Assembly (NCBI GenBank): GCA_009698575.1
Contig: WLPX01000001.1
Location: 456,747 to 520,746, forward strand
Source: Actinomycetota bacterium
Lineage (GTDB): Bacteria; Actinomycetota; Actinomycetes; S36-B12; UBA5976
Length of the DNA stretch: 64,000 bases
Direction of reading: 5' to 3'
The notes beneath the pieces were generated by a model. That model saw only the letters and a list, made by a program, of their open reading frames with translations, had not been told where the DNA came from and searched no databases. Position numbers and translations under genes: made by a program. Positions 7,777 through 16,197 of the stretch are shown here, in pieces (the first letter of the stretch is position 1; every line of letters starts with the position of its first letter).

Positions 7777-9162
7777 TTAGACTCCAGCAACCTGTGGCAA
7801 GTTAGCTAAGCCAGCAGCGAAGCGCTCGTCTGTGACAACCTCATCAGTCATACGGCCATTGAGGAATTCGTCATAAGCAGCAAGGTCAAAGTGACCATGT
7901 CCACAAAGCGCAGTCAAGATAACGGTTTCTTCGCCAGTTTCCTTAGCCTTCAATGCTTCCTGGATTGCAATGGCAATTGCATGAGTTGGCTCTGGCGCCG
8001 GCACGATTCCCTCGGTGCGAGCGAATTGAACTGCTGCACTGAAACATTCCGTCTGTGCCACAGCTTGGGCATCCATCAAACCAAGTTCGTAGATGTGTGA
8101 AATCAACGGAGCCATACCGTGATAACGCAAACCACCAGCATGAATTGGATCTGGAATGAAGTCCTTACCAAGTGTGTGCATCTTCATCAGAGGCGTCATA
8201 CCTGCAGTGTCACCAAAGTCGTAAGCGTAAGTGCCACGAGTAAGTGATGGACATGATGCTGGTTCGGCAGCCAAGATGCGCGGACTGATTTTGCCAGCCA
8301 TTTTTTCGCGTAGGAATGGGAAAGCAAGTCCACCGAAATTAGATCCACCACCGGTGCAACCAACGATAAGTGTTGGCGTATCGCCAGCCTTTTCCATTTG
8401 AAGCAACGCTTCTTCGCCAATGATGGTTTGATGCATCAAAACGTGATTCAAAACGGAACCAAGTGCATAACGCGTTCCCGGGTCCTTAACTGCAACTTCA
8501 ACAGCTTCGGAAATTGCAATGCCAAGCGAACCACTCAGGTTCTTTGGATCTGCAGCCAGCATGCGACCAACTTCAGTTAACTGTGAAGGTGAACGATGAA
8601 CTGTGCCACCAAAAGCTTCGATCATTAACTTGCGGAAAGGCTTGGCATCAAATGATGCGCCAACCTGGAACACTTCACATTCCATGTCATAAAGTGCGCA
8701 AGCAAATGCAAGTGCAGTTCCCCATTGACCTGCGCCTGTTTCAGTAACAAGTTTCTTGATACCGTCTTGGGCGTTGTAGTAAGCCTGTGGCACTGCAGTG
8801 TTTGGCTTATGTGAACCAGCTGGTGAAACACCTTCGTACTTGTAATAAATACGAGCTGGGGTTCCTAAAGCTTTTTCAAGTCGATGTGCCCGGAATAGCG
8901 GGCTTGGTCGCCATTGGCGATATACATCTAATACGCCACCTGGGATATCTATGTATCGTTCCTGGCTTACTTCCTGCATGATCAATTCCATTGGGAATAG
9001 CGGCGCGAAGTCCTCAGGTCCGGCTGGCTGATGTGTGCCAGGGTGCAGAGCTGGCGGCGGTGGCGCTGGCAGGTCGGGAATGATGTTGTACCACTGAGTG
9101 GGCATCTCGTCTTCGGTCAAGGTGTATTTGTGGGTGCGAACTTCGTCGCTGATCTTGGCCAT
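7777..9162 (-). CDS. trpB2: Tryptophan synthase beta-like enzyme (TrpB2 type)
   Basis: Pyridoxal-phosphate enzyme joining indole and serine to tryptophan. The 461-residue length, the N-terminal extension (TQWYNIIPDLPAPPPP) and the PLP-lysine motif GSHKPN (Lys119) mark the TrpB2 branch rather than the TrpA-paired TrpB1. The phosphate-binding loop is CTGGGSNFGG (269-278). AAGGAG precedes the ATG. No trpA or other trp gene is nearby; TrpB2 enzymes commonly act without TrpA, salvaging free indole or serving another role. The leader contains a hairpin and a tiny open frame. Confidence 0.9.
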   Translation of the reverse strand: MAKISDEVRTHKYTLTEDEMPTQWYNIIPDLPAPPPPALHPGTHQPAGPEDFAPLFPMELIMQEVSQERYIDIPGGVLDVYRQWRPSPLFRAHRLEKALGTPARIYYKYEGVSPAGSHKPNTAVPQAYYNAQDGIKKLVTETGAGQWGTALAFACALYDMECEVFQVGASFDAKPFRKLMIEAFGGTVHRSPSQLTEVGRMLAADPKNLSGSLGIAISEAVEVAVKDPGTRYALGSVLNHVLMHQTIIGEEALLQMEKAGDTPTLIVGCTGGGSNFGGLAFPFLREKMAGKISPRILAAEPASCPSLTRGTYAYDFGDTAGMTPLMKMHTLGKDFIPDPIHAGGLRYHGMAPLISHIYELGLMDAQAVAQTECFSAAVQFARTEGIVPAPEPTHAIAIAIQEALKAKETGEETVILTALCGHGHFDLAAYDEFLNGRMTDEVVTDERFAAGLANLPQVAGV

Positions 9163-9181
9163 GATGCTCCTTCGTCAAAAG

Positions 9182-9200
9182 CCCGTAGGGTTGTTACGGG
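9182..9200 (-). promoter_or_regulatory. Leader hairpin of the trpB2 gene
   Basis: CCCGTA-N7-TACGGG, a 6-bp stem; on the minus strand it is followed by C and T4 just before the AAGGAG site of trpB2. A further stem GGCCCT-N7-AGGGCC lies at 9226-9244. A 23-codon frame starting at 9243 reads through both and stops at TGA immediately upstream of the gene. It has no Trp codons, so classical Trp attenuation is not supported. Confidence 0.3.
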
Positions 9201-9269
9201 TATCTGGAAACTCTAGCGAGTTTTGGGCCCTTGTGACTAGGGCCATTAAAGATCGAAGGGGTAACGATT

Positions 9270-10082
9270 GTGACGCGCTTAATTGCCAGCGACCTCGATG
9301 GCACCTTCCTCCAGACTGGCGGCACCGTATCTCCGGAAAACGTTGCAGCCATTGCTCGGGCCCATGCCAGTGGCTTGGAAACAATCTTTGTCACAGGTCG
9401 CCCGACCCGATGGATGCGTCAGATTACCGAGATGACTGGACACGAAGGTTTGGCACTTGTTTGCAATGGTGCATTGTTAATGGACTTGATGACTCAAGAA
9501 ACTATTTACGCCGAGCTACTGTCCGCAGATGCAGGGCTCAAGGCCGCTGCCGCATTACAGGAACTTGATCCCGACATTTCTTTCGCAGTCGAGCTGGATC
9601 GCCACGATGTTTCATTTTTGGTAGATGACAAATACAAACCACGTTGGGAAATTAAAAATACGCCCCCAGCTACTGATGTTGAATCGATGTTTGGCACCGA
9701 CATTGTGGTCAAATTACTTGCGCGCCCAAGTGATCGAATTCAACAAAATGCCGATCAGTTTTTAGTTGAGGCTCAAAAAGCACTCGATGGGATTGTTGAT
9801 GTTACGCACTCAAACTTCATGGATCTAATGATTGAGATGAGTTCACTCGGTGTTAACAAGGGAACTGGCTTGGAAAAACTCGCAACTAGTAAGGGCATGA
9901 CCGCAGCTGATGTTGCTGCGATTGGCGATATGCCAAACGATGTGCCAATGGTTGCCTGGGCTGGTCGTGGCGCAGCCGTTGATAATGCGCACGAATGGGT
10001 CAAAGCTGCAGCAAACGAACACGTGCCATCAAATGATGAACATGGTGTTGCAGTATTTATAGATCGAATAATTGCAAGTTAG
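9270..10082 (+). CDS. Cof-type HAD-superfamily phosphatase
   Basis: Cytosolic phosphatase of the Cof/YbiV type. The catalytic motif DLDGTF is at residues 8-13 (Asp8 nucleophile, Asp10 acid/base), the Thr motif VTGRPTRW near 50, and the Mg2+ motif GDMPNDVPM near 217. Between them is a large C2 cap. GTG start behind GAAGGGG. The natural substrate cannot be told: this family covers sugar phosphates, pyridoxal phosphate and flavin precursors. It ends four bases into the convergent pheA. Confidence 0.88.
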   Translation: MTRLIASDLDGTFLQTGGTVSPENVAAIARAHASGLETIFVTGRPTRWMRQITEMTGHEGLALVCNGALLMDLMTQETIYAELLSADAGLKAAAALQELDPDISFAVELDRHDVSFLVDDKYKPRWEIKNTPPATDVESMFGTDIVVKLLARPSDRIQQNADQFLVEAQKALDGIVDVTHSNFMDLMIEMSSLGVNKGTGLEKLATSKGMTAADVAAIGDMPNDVPMVAWAGRGAAVDNAHEWVKAAANEHVPSNDEHGVAVFIDRIIAS

Positions 10083-11005
10083 TTTGCGCGCTTACGCAAG
10101 TTAGCTAACCAAGTTTGCGGATCCACATCTGATTCTGGAATAGATGCAATTGCGCCATCTGCACTCGCATTGTCATGGCGTGGATAAGAACCAAGGAATT
10201 TAACGTCGGCACAAATCCGGCGCAATTCAATCAATGCTGCGCCCAGGTTCTCGTCATCGATATGTCCAACACAATCAATCGAGAAGAAATAATCTCCCAG
10301 TTGCTGTTTAGTTGGTCGTGATTCCAAGCGTGACAAGTCAACACCACGAACTGCAAATTCAGTCAAGATCTTAAGCAAGGCACCAGGTTGGTTGCGATGC
10401 ATAAATAATGACAACGTTGTTTTGTCGTTGCCGGTTGCTGGCTGGGCATGTCCAGGCTTGCTTACCAAAATGAAACGAGTCCAAGCTGAGTCACTGTCGC
10501 CAATGCCTTCAGCCAAGATCTCTAGTCCGTAATGTTTTGCAGCGGAGATAGAACAAATTGCAGCATCATAATTTGCGCCGGCCGCTAACTCTTCGGCAGC
10601 AGCAGCCGTTGACATGGCTGGCAATACATGTACACCTGGGATGTTTGCATGTAGCCAATCCACACATTGCGCATGGGCATGTGGGTGAGTAGCTATACGA
10701 GAGATATCTGAAATAGAAATTCCTGGCTTAGCCAACAAGGCGAACTCAACTGGAATTGCGATCTCATCGATGATTTCCAACGTGTCCCCGTGACCTAGTT
10801 CATCCAATGTCGTTGCCACTGAACCCTCAACGGAATTTTCAATCGGCACCAAGGCTCCGAAAACTTCACCGCTTCTGACCATATTTAATGCAACCCGAAC
10901 GGATTCGGCTGGAATCAAATTCGCACTTTGCCCAGCAGGCATCTGCAGGAATGCAGCTTCAGTGAAGGTTCCCTTTGGGCCTAGGTATGCGTAAGACGAA
11001 GTCAT
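10079..11005 (-). CDS. pheA: Prephenate dehydratase
   Basis: Converts prephenate to phenylpyruvate in phenylalanine synthesis. The N-terminal dehydratase domain (about 1-185) has YLGPKGTFTEAA, the PIENS loop (54-58), and the catalytic TRF triad at 176-178. The C-terminal ACT domain (about 195-280) contains ESRP (228-231), the phenylalanine-binding signature, so feedback inhibition by Phe is expected. It is monofunctional, with no chorismate mutase domain. Length 308 is usual for actinobacteria. Confidence 0.95.
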   Translation of the reverse strand: MTSSYAYLGPKGTFTEAAFLQMPAGQSANLIPAESVRVALNMVRSGEVFGALVPIENSVEGSVATTLDELGHGDTLEIIDEIAIPVEFALLAKPGISISDISRIATHPHAHAQCVDWLHANIPGVHVLPAMSTAAAAEELAAGANYDAAICSISAAKHYGLEILAEGIGDSDSAWTRFILVSKPGHAQPATGNDKTTLSLFMHRNQPGALLKILTEFAVRGVDLSRLESRPTKQQLGDYFFSIDCVGHIDDENLGAALIELRRICADVKFLGSYPRHDNASADGAIASIPESDVDPQTWLANLRKRAN

Positions 11006-11062
11006 AAGACTTCAAGATTACGGGGAAACTAGTTACTTTGATAAATCGCACGAACTCACGAG

Positions 11063-12088
11063 TTATTCGACCTTGGATTCTGGCAATCTGACTGCAAAAA
11101 CTTCTGCTACCTCAACTACCCGTTCCCAAATAACTGGATGAATTGTGATGCCAGATTTCAATCGAGCTTTTGTATTTATTGCAGTACTTTCTCCAGGCAT
11201 CCTGATTTCGGAAGCGCCTGCCTCAAGCGGAGTTTCTTTTAGGTGAGTTGCAAACTTTGCGACATCTTTTTTGAATTCAGCTAGCGGGCGCAATTTCTGG
11301 ATGTCGATACCAATCGCTAAAACCCCTTGTTGCGCATCTACTTTCTCAGGACCAACTGTGCCTGCTGATGAGAGTGAACCAGCAACTGCCTCAGCAATAA
11401 CTGCTAATGCAAATCCCTTAACACCGCCGAGTGGAAGTAGCACGCCGCTTTGGTTTAACCAGTCATCGCCAATTTCAGTGTCACGTTCTTGCGCATCAGA
11501 AAGGCGGCCTTTTGCAACAGCTGAAGTTGCCATGTCCATCACAAGATTTGGAGCACCTTCGCGCGGCACTCCAGCTGCGATTGGATTCGTTGCAAGTCGA
11601 GCTTCGGCGCCACCAGGAGGAGCAACATCAATCGCGCCGCCGCCACAGTTCATAAACATGAATACTGCAATGCCTTCATTTGCCGCATGATCACAAAAGT
11701 CTGCAAACCTGCCGGCAGGATCACAATTTTTTACGGTAACAGCGGCAATGCCATACGCGCGTGCTCGCTCAATAACTAAGTCCGTAACAAACGGCATCAC
11801 TAAATGTCCATAGTTGGCTTGTCCGTCAACACTTACCAAGGAACCAGTATCAAGCTCGATCGTTGGGTTAGCTGCAGGATTTACAAAGCCATCCCGCGCG
11901 CGGTAGGCATATTCGCGCAATCTGCGAATTCCGTGCGACTCGTGCCCGGCTAAATCTGAAGCGACCATCTGGTTTGCCATTTCGGCTGCGCCTGCCGGTG
12001 GAGTCCCCACAGCTTCGAGCACCTGTGAGATGAATCTAAACAGCTCTGCGTGATCCACCAAAGTGCCTTGCTTGATAACCATTTTCAT
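11063..12088 (-). CDS. Malate/L-lactate dehydrogenase family (Ldh_2) oxidoreductase
   Basis: NAD(P)-dependent oxidoreductase of the AllD/YiaK/ComC family that reduces or oxidises 2-hydroxy acids such as malate, lactate, ureidoglycolate or sulfolactate. Typical blocks are the N-terminal helix with DLAGHESHGIRRL (about 50-62), GHLVM (about 95), and the C-terminal GVKGFALAVIAEAVAG. Two start codons lie close together (ATG at 12088 and two codons later). Neighbours do not point to one substrate. Confidence 0.85.
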   Translation of the reverse strand: MKMVIKQGTLVDHAELFRFISQVLEAVGTPPAGAAEMANQMVASDLAGHESHGIRRLREYAYRARDGFVNPAANPTIELDTGSLVSVDGQANYGHLVMPFVTDLVIERARAYGIAAVTVKNCDPAGRFADFCDHAANEGIAVFMFMNCGGGAIDVAPPGGAEARLATNPIAAGVPREGAPNLVMDMATSAVAKGRLSDAQERDTEIGDDWLNQSGVLLPLGGVKGFALAVIAEAVAGSLSSAGTVGPEKVDAQQGVLAIGIDIQKLRPLAEFKKDVAKFATHLKETPLEAGASEIRMPGESTAINTKARLKSGITIHPVIWERVVEVAEVFAVRLPESKVE

Positions 12089-12237
12089 CCCGGTTTTTTA
12101 GTTCTATTTCTCGGCAGGCTATCAGCCCTGTCTAGTTGTTTCGGCAAACCCAAAAGTTAAAGGTATGGTCAAGATTTCCTTCAAATAGTGGATTCAGGTC
12201 GCTCAAAGTAGGAATTTTTCGTACTTTAGAAGTAGTT

Positions 12238-12271
12238 CAGGTGTTACTGCATCCCCCGTCGGTGACACCTG
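12238..12271 (+). terminator. Possible terminator or leader hairpin upstream of the LCP gene
   Basis: CAGGTGTTAC pairs with GTGACACCTG (one G-U) around a 14-base loop and is followed by the T-rich run TTTCTTTTTA. No gene ends just upstream on this strand, so it may be a leader attenuator or the end of a small RNA. A weaker AAAGTA/TACTTT stem lies at 12205-12227. Confidence 0.45.
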
Positions 12272-12343
12272 GACTTTCTTTTTACCTAGGAAACTGGCGC
12301 GCCACAGATACCCCTTTTCCCTTTATTAAGTGAGAATTGCAAA

Positions 12344-13567
12344 GTGGAAGCAACGGTTTATCGCAGAGGTCCTGATGGCAAAATCATTGGGACTCCGGAA
12401 GCGAAACCAACTCCCGCAGCACAGTCGGGTTTAGCTGAACCGGTATTTGCAGTCTCTACGTATCAGTCTGGGGACATCGGTCAGACTCAAGGACAATCGC
12501 GAGCCACCACCTCAAAACCACCACGTCCGGAAGTGGAAACTTTACCTAGTAAGCCACGCCAGCCGTTGCTACCAAGTATTAAGTTGCCTAAATTGAAATC
12601 AAAATCTGCAAACCGTTTCCCCCGACCAGTTCGCTACATTCGCAACATCGTGCTGGCTTACCTTGGCTTTTACTTAGTGCTTGGGATTCATGCCGCTAGT
12701 TCGCTAGATAAAGTTACAGCTGCTGCAAATGTTGCAATGGCTGATACTTCCGGCACTAACTGGCTGTTGGTAGGTTCCGATAGTCGTGAAGGCTTAACTA
12801 AAGCGGAACGCAAACAACTACACACTGGTAAAGATGGCGGCTCACAGCGCACTGACACAATTATGTTGGTACACATTGACGGCAGCGGTAAGTCAACTCT
12901 TGTTAGCTTGCCCCGAGATTCATATGTCACAATCCCAGCACACACTGCACTTGATGGATCTTCAGTCGAGGATCGCAAAAACAAGATCAACTCTGCATTT
13001 GGAAAAGGCGGCGCCCCACTCTTAGTTGAAACTGTTGAGCGTAATACCGGACTACACATCGATCACTATATGGAAATTGGTTTTAAAGGAATCCGTGACA
13101 TAACAGATGCAGTTGGCGGCGTAAACATGTGTGTCCCTGCTGATGTAACTGATGAAAATTCTGGATTGAGTTTACTTGCGGGCTGCCAGGAATTAGATGG
13201 TAAGAACGCATTGGCGTATGTCCGCATGCGTTATGCGGATCCAAAAGGCGACTTAGGGCGCGTCGAACGACAACAACAATTTTTGAGTTCAGTTATGAAA
13301 AAAGTTGCCACACCTGCTGTACTACTTAATCCAATCAGGATGTGGAAGTTAGTAGATGCAGGGACTAATTCAGTAAACGTCGGTGACAGTGACTCAATTC
13401 GCAACATTGTCGACCTAGCACTAGCCATGCGTAGCTTGTCCAACGGCGGGGGAACTTTGACCACAGTTCCTGTGTCAGATCCCGATGCCAAAACGGCTGC
13501 AGGGTCCTCAGTTATTTGGGATGAAGCCGCAGCTCGAGAGCTATTTGTTTCATTGGGTGCAAACTAA
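12344..13567 (+). CDS. LytR-CpsA-Psr (LCP) family cell-wall glycopolymer transferase
   Basis: Membrane-anchored enzyme of the LCP family, which attaches lipid-linked glycopolymers to peptidoglycan. A long Pro-rich cytoplasmic tail (residues 1-100) is followed by one membrane helix (about 103-120) and the extracellular LCP domain (about 138-340). Key motifs are DTIMLVHID, LPRDSYV, INSAFGKGG, and the Arg-rich YVRMRYADPKGDLGRVERQQQF. GTG start; an upstream leader hairpin may regulate it. Typical for Gram-positive envelopes. Confidence 0.88.
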   Translation: MEATVYRRGPDGKIIGTPEAKPTPAAQSGLAEPVFAVSTYQSGDIGQTQGQSRATTSKPPRPEVETLPSKPRQPLLPSIKLPKLKSKSANRFPRPVRYIRNIVLAYLGFYLVLGIHAASSLDKVTAAANVAMADTSGTNWLLVGSDSREGLTKAERKQLHTGKDGGSQRTDTIMLVHIDGSGKSTLVSLPRDSYVTIPAHTALDGSSVEDRKNKINSAFGKGGAPLLVETVERNTGLHIDHYMEIGFKGIRDITDAVGGVNMCVPADVTDENSGLSLLAGCQELDGKNALAYVRMRYADPKGDLGRVERQQQFLSSVMKKVATPAVLLNPIRMWKLVDAGTNSVNVGDSDSIRNIVDLALAMRSLSNGGGTLTTVPVSDPDAKTAAGSSVIWDEAAARELFVSLGAN

Positions 13568-13676
13568 GGGTTTTTAGCCCTTGATTTAGGCCAGACGCCC
13601 AGAAAGCCCACCAAGTACCAAGCGATACCCCCTTATCTCATAAGATTTCTCGAGAGAACCCCCAACAAGGAGAACC

Positions 13677-15977
13677 ATGTCCGCATTTGCACATGTCACC
13701 AGCCAGGAAGTCGCTTTGGCTGGATCCAACTACACAACAGTGGTCATCGTCGCCCTGATCGCATTAGCTGCACTTGGTGTAGCTGCGGTTTTGGTACGCC
13801 AAGTTTTGGCAGCTGACGAAGGTACCGAAAGCATGAGAAACATTGCCAAGGCAATCCAGGAAGGTGCATCGGCATATTTAAATCGCCAGTTCCGTACCTT
13901 GGCGATCTTCGCAGTATTGGTTTTCTTCTTACTATTCCTACTTCCGGCTGAAACTCAGGCTGAGCGAATCGGTCGATCACTGTTCTTCTTAGTGGGCGCA
14001 GTATTCTCTGGCGTCACTGGCTACATGGGAATGTGGCTAGCAGTGCGCGGAAACGTTCGCGTTGCTGCCGCAGCTAACACCAGTGGAGAACAAGAAGCAA
14101 TGAAAATTGCATTCCGTACCGGTGGTGTTGCAGGTATGTTCACCGTTGGACTTGGCCTATTCGGCGCTGCAGTAGTTGTTTTGGTTTACAAGGGTGAAGC
14201 ACCAAAGGTTCTCGAAGGCTTCGGCTTCGGTGCTGCACTGCTTGCAATGTTCATGCGTGTTGGTGGCGGTATCTTTACCAAAGCTGCTGACGTCGGCGCT
14301 GACCTAGTTGGAAAAGTTGAACAAGGTATTCCAGAAGATGATCCACGAAACGCAGCAACAATCGCAGACAACGTAGGTGACAACGTAGGTGACTGTGCTG
14401 GTATGGCTGCAGACTTGTTCGAGTCTTATGCAGTAACACTTGTTGCTGCTTTGATTCTTGGTAAAGCGGCATTCGGCGAAATTGGTTTGGTATTCCCATT
14501 GGTTGTTCCTGCCATTGGTGTCCTAACTGCAGTCGTTGGTATTTTTGCAGTTACTCCACGCGCTGGCGATCGTTCAGGAATGAGTGCAATCAATCGTGGC
14601 TTCTTCTTATCTGCAGTTATCAGCGCAGTATTAGTTGCAGGTGCTGCTTACACATTCTTGCCAGCAACACTTGGTGAACTTAAGTCAGTCGCTGATCCAA
14701 CCTTTGGTTTGGCAGAAGGCGTAGTAGTTAATCCACGATTCATGGCAATTGGCGCAGTACTTATCGGTATCGTTTTGGCTGCGGCAATCCAGCAGTTAAC
14801 TGGGTATTTCACAGAAACTAACCGTAAGCCAGTTGATGACGTATCTAAGTCATCGCTAACTGGACCAGCAACTGTAATTCTTGCCGGTATCTCACTTGGT
14901 TTGGAATCTGCTGTTTACTCAGCACTACTAATTGGCGCTGCGGTTTACGCTGCATACCTACTTGGTGGTGCATCAGTTCTGCTGGGCCTATTTGCTATCG
15001 CACTTGCTGGAACCGGTTTGCTAACAACTGTTGGCGTTATCGTTTCGATGGATACTTTCGGTCCAGTTTCTGACAATGCGCAAGGTATTGCAGAAATGTC
15101 CGGAGACGTTCACGGTGAAGGCGCTCAGGTTTTAACAAACCTAGATGCAGTTGGTAACACAACTAAGGCGATCACCAAGGGAATCGCAATCGCGACTGCA
15201 GTATTTGCTGCGACCGCGCTGTTTGGCTCCTTCCGTGACGCAGTTACGACTGCCGCAAAAGCGTTCACAACGACTGACTTGCAGTACACGGGAACTCTTG
15301 ACATCGCCAATCCAGCAAACTTGTTTGGTTTGTTAATTGGCGCTGCAGTTGTATTTATGTTTAGCGGACTTGCCATCAATGCAGTTTCTCGCGCAGCCGG
15401 ATCGGTGATCTTTGAAGTTCGCCGCCAGTTCCGTGAGAAGCCAGGCATCATGGCTGGAACTGAACTTCCGGATTACAGCCGCGTTGTTGACATCGTGACT
15501 AAGGATTCTTTGCGCGAACTAACAACACCAGGTCTGCTTGCAGTTCTTACGCCAATCGCTGTTGGCTTTGGATTGGGAATTGGCGCACTTGGTTCCTTCC
15601 TAGCTGGCACGATTGCTACTGGAACTTTGATGGCTGTCTTCCTATCCAACTCAGGTGGCGCTTGGGATAACGCAAAGAAGTTCGTTGAAGACGGACACTT
15701 CGGTGGCAAGGGATCAGACGCCCACGCCGCAACTGTTATTGGTGACACCGTTGGTGACCCATTCAAGGACACCGCAGGCCCGGCAATCAACCCGCTGCTA
15801 AAGGTTATGAACCTGGTCGCATTGTTAATTGCACCAGCTGTTGTTGCAATGACTCTGGAAAACAAAGACGCTACGCGAATCGGTATTGCACTGGTTTGTA
15901 CTGCTGTAGTTGTGGTCTCGGTCATCATTTCCAAGCGTCGACCAATCGCAGTCGGCGAAGAGGCAATGGCCAGTTAA
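13677..15977 (+). CDS. hppA: K+-independent membrane H+-translocating pyrophosphatase
   Basis: Multi-helix membrane pump using pyrophosphate hydrolysis to move protons outward. The PPi site is visible: DVGADLVGKVEQGIPEDDPRN with DNVGDNVGDCAGMAADLFESY, and the second acidic cluster GDTVGDPFKDTAGPAINPL near the C terminus. GNTTKAITKG has Lys after GNTT, the mark of the K+-independent class. AAGGAG precedes the ATG. Such pumps are common in streamlined planktonic actinobacteria. Followed by a strong terminator. Confidence 0.96.
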   Translation: MSAFAHVTSQEVALAGSNYTTVVIVALIALAALGVAAVLVRQVLAADEGTESMRNIAKAIQEGASAYLNRQFRTLAIFAVLVFFLLFLLPAETQAERIGRSLFFLVGAVFSGVTGYMGMWLAVRGNVRVAAAANTSGEQEAMKIAFRTGGVAGMFTVGLGLFGAAVVVLVYKGEAPKVLEGFGFGAALLAMFMRVGGGIFTKAADVGADLVGKVEQGIPEDDPRNAATIADNVGDNVGDCAGMAADLFESYAVTLVAALILGKAAFGEIGLVFPLVVPAIGVLTAVVGIFAVTPRAGDRSGMSAINRGFFLSAVISAVLVAGAAYTFLPATLGELKSVADPTFGLAEGVVVNPRFMAIGAVLIGIVLAAAIQQLTGYFTETNRKPVDDVSKSSLTGPATVILAGISLGLESAVYSALLIGAAVYAAYLLGGASVLLGLFAIALAGTGLLTTVGVIVSMDTFGPVSDNAQGIAEMSGDVHGEGAQVLTNLDAVGNTTKAITKGIAIATAVFAATALFGSFRDAVTTAAKAFTTTDLQYTGTLDIANPANLFGLLIGAAVVFMFSGLAINAVSRAAGSVIFEVRRQFREKPGIMAGTELPDYSRVVDIVTKDSLRELTTPGLLAVLTPIAVGFGLGIGALGSFLAGTIATGTLMAVFLSNSGGAWDNAKKFVEDGHFGGKGSDAHAATVIGDTVGDPFKDTAGPAINPLLKVMNLVALLIAPAVVAMTLENKDATRIGIALVCTAVVVVSVIISKRRPIAVGEEAMAS

Positions 15978-15990
15978 CCGCAAAATCACT

Positions 15991-16021
15991 AGTGAACCCC
16001 AGCCATGTGTTGGGGTTCACT
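15991..16021 (+). terminator. Rho-independent terminator after hppA
   Basis: AGTGAACCCCA pairs perfectly with TGGGGTTCACT around a nine-base loop, followed by a T run ending at 16026. Confidence 0.93.
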
Positions 16022-16197
16022 TTTTTGCACCGTAAAGCCTTTCAGTTAAAGGGAAAATGGTGGCATCCACAGGCAGTTGCGACTCGCGGAGTAACGGGCT
16101 CAGTTTGACAATGCCCCCAGTGGATAAGGCACACTCTCGGGGATAGCGCTTTTGACTGTATATATAGAGTCTTTTGCATTTGCCGAAGGGAATCCTT

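Noticed and set aside
9175-9384. Trp-attenuator leader peptide before trpB2
   Set aside because: The frame has no Trp codons, so transcription attenuation by Trp-tRNA is not supported.
12136-12333. 65-codon plus-strand frame upstream of the LCP gene
   Set aside because: It spans a hairpin with a T-rich tail, has no ribosome site and no recognisable protein pattern; more likely a leader.
16174-16197. Eight extra residues at the start of TopA
   Set aside because: They would be translated through the GAAGGGA ribosome site, which is well placed for the TTG at 16198.
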